Assembly: GCF_014168815.1 (NCBI RefSeq)
Contig: NZ_AP021973.1
Span: 166,472-230,471, forward strand
DNA: 64,000 bases
Direction: 5' to 3'
Source: Klebsiella sp. WP3-W18-ESBL-02
GTDB taxonomy: Bacteria; Pseudomonadota; Gammaproteobacteria; Enterobacterales; Enterobacteriaceae
Position 1 is the first letter of the stretch. The number at the start of each line of letters is the position of its first letter. This document shows, in pieces, positions 61,305 to 64,000 of the stretch. The translations under genes and the position numbers were made by a program. Under the pieces are notes generated by a model. The model had not been told where the DNA came from. It searched no databases and saw only the letters and a list, made by a program, of their open reading frames with translations.

Positions 61305-62124
61305 GGCACTGTTGCAAAGTTAGCGATGAGGCAGCCTTTTGTCTTATTCAAAGGCCTTACATTTCAAAAACTCTGCTTACCAGGCGCATTTCGCCCAGGG
61401 GATCACCATAATAAAATGCTGAGGCCTGGCCTTTGCGTAGTGCACGCATCACCTCAATACCTTTGATGGTGGCGTAAGCCGTCTTCATGGATTTAAATCC
61501 CAGCGTGGCGCCGATTATCCGTTTCAGTTTGCCATGATCGCATTCAATCACGTTGTTCCGGTACTTAATCTGTCGGTGTTCAACGTCAGACGGGCACCGG
61601 CCTTCGCGTTTGAGCAGAGCAAGCGCGCGACCATAGGCGGGCGCTTTATCCGTGTTGATGAATCGCGGGATCTGCCACTTCTTCACGTTGTTGAGGATTT
61701 TACCCAGAAACCGGTATGCAGCTTTGCTGTTACGACGGGAGGAGAGATAAAAATCGACAGTGCGGCCCCGGCTGTCGACGGCCCGGTACAGATACGCCCA
61801 GCGGCCATTGACCTTCACGTAGGTTTCATCCATGTGCCACGGGCAAAGATCGGAAGGGTTACGCCAGTACCAGCGCAGCCGTTTTTCCATTTCAGGCGCA
61901 TAACGCTGAACCCAGCGGTAAATCGTGGAGTGATCGACATTCACTCCGCGTTCAGCCAGCATCTCCTGCAGCTCACGGTAACTGATGCCGTATTTGCAGT
62001 ACCAGCGTACGGCCCACAGAATGATGTCACGCTGAAAATGCCGGCCTTTGAATGGGTTCATGTGCAGCTCCATCAGCAAAAGGGGATGATAAGTTTATCA
62101 CCACCGACTATTTGCAACAGTGCC
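61305..62124 (-). mobile_element. IS26
   Basis: 820 bp with GGCACTGTTGCAAA at both ends, inverted; exact IS26 length and ends. The 8-bp flanks (GCCGACGG and ATAAAAAC) differ, and the IS truncates an IS5-type element on one side and an IS4321-type element on the other. It therefore marks an IS26-mediated deletion or fusion. Confidence 0.95.
61357..62061 (-). CDS. tnpA: IS26 transposase
   Basis: 234 residues from MNPFKGRHFQRDIILWAVRW, the standard IS26 protein. IS6-family DDE: HMDETYVKVNGRW, FINTDKAPAYGRAL and NVIECDHGKLKRII. Intact and expected to be active in copy-in or targeted conservative transposition. Confidence 0.97.
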   Translation of the reverse strand: MNPFKGRHFQRDIILWAVRWYCKYGISYRELQEMLAERGVNVDHSTIYRWVQRYAPEMEKRLRWYWRNPSDLCPWHMDETYVKVNGRWAYLYRAVDSRGRTVDFYLSSRRNSKAAYRFLGKILNNVKKWQIPRFINTDKAPAYGRALALLKREGRCPSDVEHRQIKYRNNVIECDHGKLKRIIGATLGFKSMKTAYATIKGIEVMRALRKGQASAFYYGDPLGEMRLVSRVFEM

Positions 62125-62870
62125 ATAAAAACGACTTTGTCGACGCCGAAGCTATTTGTGAAGCTGCATCGCGTCCGTCTATGCGTTTTGTGCAGCCCAG
62201 AACGGAATCTCAGCAGGCAATGCGGGCTCTGCATCGTGTCCGTGAATCCCTGGTTCAGGATAAGGTAAAAACAACCAATCAAATGCATGCTTTTCTGCTG
62301 GAATTTGGCATTAGCGTTCCCCGAGGAGCTGCCGTTATTAGCCGACTGAGTACCATTCTTGAGGATAATAGTTTGCCTCTTTACCTCAGCCAGTTATTGC
62401 TGAAATTACAACAGCATTATCACTATCTTGTTGAGCAGATTAAAGATTTGGAATCCCAGTTGAAACGAAAGTTGGACGAAGATGAGGTTGGACAGCGCTT
62501 GCTGAGCATTCCCTGCGTCGGAACACTGACAGCGAGTACTATTTCAACTGAGATTGGCGACGGGAAGCAGTACGCCAGCAGCCGTGACTTTGCGGCGGCA
62601 ACAGGGCTTGTACCTCGGCAGTACAGCACGGGAGGTAGGACGACATTGCTGGGAATTAGTAAGCGAGGTAATAAAAAGATCCGAACTTTGTTGGTTCAAT
62701 GTGCCAGGGTATTCATACAAAAACTGGAACACCAGTCTGGCAAATTGGCCGATTGGGTCAGGGATTTACTGTGCCGGAAAAGCAACTTTGTCGTCACTTG
62801 TGCTCTGGCAAACAAGCTGGCCAGAATAGCCTGGGCCCTAACGGCACGACAGCAAACTTATGTAGCATAA
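62125..62870 (+). pseudogene. IS110/IS1111-family transposase, N-truncated
   Basis: Frame resumes at NDFVDAEAICEAASRPSMRF and runs to the normal end, with a few substitutions relative to the intact copy at 44236. The first ~90 residues, with the first catalytic Asp, are lost. Confidence 0.9.
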
Positions 62871-63126
62871 CGGCAGAAATACACCGGTTTAAAGAATTAC
62901 TGATCTGGTTTTGCGAATACTGATATTGATGATACTAACGGCCCACCGGCCTGTTGAGGAACCTGTAAAACGGAAAGGCTCATTGAAGCCGTATATTTTC
63001 TGGAGGTTCATCAGGCGCGGAACTCATCAAGGCGCGGGAATAAAATCCCATTCAGACGCCGGATAGATTCAAGCAAGCCAACTTGTCGTCAAAATCGGTG
63101 TTGCAAAAACGGGAGTGACCATAGAT
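62125..63126 (+). mobile_element. IS4321/IS5075-type element, 5'-truncated copy
   Basis: Matches the 3' ~1 kb of 44170-45496 at roughly 96% by eye, ending at the same GGGAGTGACCATAGAT. The 5' third was removed by IS26. Followed by TCCGTTTTC, the beginning of a Tn21-type repeat half, which then breaks off. Confidence 0.9.
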
Positions 63127-63132
63127 TCCGTT

Positions 63133-63204
63133 TTCCAAGCGGACCCTATTACGCACATTGTTACCGATGCAAGAACAGGGGAGTTTCATGAAATGCCTGT
63201 TTAG
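63133..63204 (+). pseudogene. 3' tail of an unknown gene
   Basis: The frame encodes FQADPITHIVTDARTGEFHE then MPV and a TAG. Protein-like, but its 5' part was lost at the junction with the truncated IS/terminal repeat at 63127-63135. Family not recognised. Confidence 0.4.
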
Positions 63205-63297
63205 GAGTGATTAAAGGTAACTTGTGCGCAGAAGGTCAGGTGTGTGGTGGTTAGTACAGACTAGTGAATGTTGTAACTAAACTATATTTTTATTAAA

Positions 63298-63322
63298 GGC
63301 CGGAGGTGGTGCTCCTCCGGCC
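63298..63322 (-). terminator. Terminator of the small-toxin transcript
   Basis: GGCCGGAGG...CCTCCGGCC, a 9-bp GC-rich stem, followed on the minus strand by TTTAATAAAAAT. It lies 22 bp after the stop of the 31-residue peptide gene. Confidence 0.6.
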
Positions 63323-63343
63323 TTAATTACGTTTCCGTGTTCA

Positions 63344-63439
63344 TTAGTCGATGAACTGGCGGATCAGTTCCAGAATGGCAATCAGCGCGTTTGCAAGCGC
63401 CGCTACCGCCCTCAGAACGATGATTAACAGGTTAATCAT
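63344..63439 (-). CDS. Candidate type I toxin (31-aa hydrophobic peptide)
   Basis: Starts MINLLIIVLRAVAALANALI and ends AILELIRQFID: one amphipathic membrane helix flanked by charged residues, similar in size and character to DinQ (for example the ALLELIR-type stretch) and TisB. GGAGAAAACGG precedes the ATG. The start overlaps the stop of a 43-codon leader frame (GGATGA), reminiscent of mok-hok coupling. Inference: membrane-depolarising toxin under antisense RNA control. Confidence 0.55.
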   Translation of the reverse strand: MINLLIIVLRAVAALANALIAILELIRQFID

Positions 63440-63567
63440 CCGTTTTCTCCATAAATGGAGTAAAGACACCGTGGCTTGCTCTTACACTGCCTGTCACCAC
63501 GGCTTCTCTTCGTCTTGTCAGTTGTAGAGAGTCTCACTCCTGCCAGAGCACAGATAACCAGCACCAC
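63436..63567 (-). CDS. Possible leader peptide coupled to the small toxin
   Basis: GTG at 63567 opens a 43-codon frame (VVLVICALAGVRLSTTDKTK at the start, ending SIYGENG). Its TGA overlaps the ATG of the hydrophobic peptide. Its translation could open the toxin ribosome site. Uncertain. Confidence 0.3.
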   Translation of the reverse strand: MVLVICALAGVRLSTTDKTKRSRGDRQCKSKPRCLYSIYGENG

Positions 63568-63761
63568 CTGTATTACCTGTCAGGACTTTGAACCTGTTCA
63601 TGCCGCATTTAGCGGAATGCAGGGAGAGACTCACCACAGAGCTAACCCTCTGATTATACGTTTATCTAACGTTCAGGCAAACCGTTAACGCACAGTCACT
63701 GCCCGTCATATTGCATAATCAGGCTTCACGGATTATCATACTATTGTCAGTTGTAGAGAGT
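63515..63761. repeat. 18-bp direct repeat around the toxin leader
   Basis: TTGTCAGTTGTAGAGAGT at 63515-63532 and again, identical, at 63744-63761 (229 bp apart). One copy lies within the leader frame, the other near the presumed 5' end of the toxin transcript. Possible antisense-RNA promoter or long-range pairing site. Confidence 0.55.
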
Positions 63762-63799
63762 TTCCCTTCCGGGCTGAGTTACCAGCTCGCACCGGAACC

Positions 63800-63834
63800 G
63801 TAAAAAAGCCGACCTCACCAGTCGGTTTTTTTAC
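63800..63834 (+). terminator. Bidirectional rho-independent terminator
   Basis: GTAAAAAAGCCGAC-CTCACCA-GTCGGTTTTTTTAC: a 12-14 bp stem with A-run and T-run on the two sides. Confidence 0.85.
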
Positions 63835-64000
63835 GTCTGCGGTTTCCCGCTTCGTTTAAATCTATTTTAAATGAATAAATTGTTCTGCGGCAAACCCAAC
63901 AACATAAGGACGTTAGGGTTGATGGTTGCCGAAATCGCGGTGCGTTACGTGAATTCTGAGGTTTTGCGAGGGGGATTGGGCGCGAGAATTTACGAGAGAG

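Overview
The window is part of a large low-copy plasmid, most likely from Enterobacterales. The evidence is two side-by-side iteron replicons with different Rep proteins, many small plasmid-backbone genes, an IS26 copy, an IS5-type 5' fragment and an intact plus a truncated IS4321/IS5075-type element. Much of the accessory DNA came from elsewhere: the GC-rich block at 24.1-33.4 kb has codon use like alphaproteobacteria (sphingomonad-like), and a lone sdhC looks Pseudomonas-like. No rRNA, tRNA, CRISPR array or integron integrase was seen.

Layout. 1-5.4 kb: a control/origin region with about 29 copies of one iteron motif arranged mostly as inverted pairs (1-1196), RepA-like initiator 1 (minus), two arrays of five direct iterons (2610-2709, 3032-3131), then a second Rep gene flanked by a different iteron family. 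5.4-8.4 kb: small backbone genes of unknown function. 8463-46308: one 37.8-kb Tn3-family transposon (called Tn-A here) with identical 40-bp inverted repeats and a perfect 5-bp target duplication CCTAC; removing it restores a reading frame. Tn-A carries its tnpA and a YafQ/RelB-type toxin-antitoxin pair at the left end and its resolvase at the right end. A block bounded by Tn402/Tn5053-type 25-bp ends (12396-45581) was inserted next to the Tn-A res site.

Inside that block, from left to right: a 1-kb Tn402-ended mini-element; the right half of a second, related Tn3-family element (Tn-B); a stress-defence cargo (RclR-like AraC regulator, DUF417/RclC-like membrane protein, orphan sdhC, an IS4-family composite transposon with a 10-bp target duplication, glutaredoxin, cytosolic sulfite-oxidase-like protein plus flavin reductase, redoxin, quinone-oxidoreductase-like enzyme, CorA, GST, MsrA, MsrB); an ISAs1-family IS; an IS21 remnant; and a Tn5053-like mercury transposon (tniABQR plus merRTPFADE). 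merA carries a single in-frame amber codon. The regulator and the enzymes together point to defence against reactive chlorine and other oxidants.

46.3-64 kb: backbone resumes with small genes, a structured GC-rich non-coding stretch holding three copies of a hairpin-plus-tail module, an HNH nuclease, and small membrane proteins. At 51991-59421 lies another Tn3-family transposon (Tn-C) that carries a SIR2-HerA anti-phage defence pair directly downstream of, and apparently in one operon with, its resolvase. After it come a non-coding stretch with two long perfect dyads, a HigBA-type toxin-antitoxin module, a scar of IS5/IS26/IS4321-type fragments, and a candidate type I toxin locus encoding a 31-residue hydrophobic peptide.
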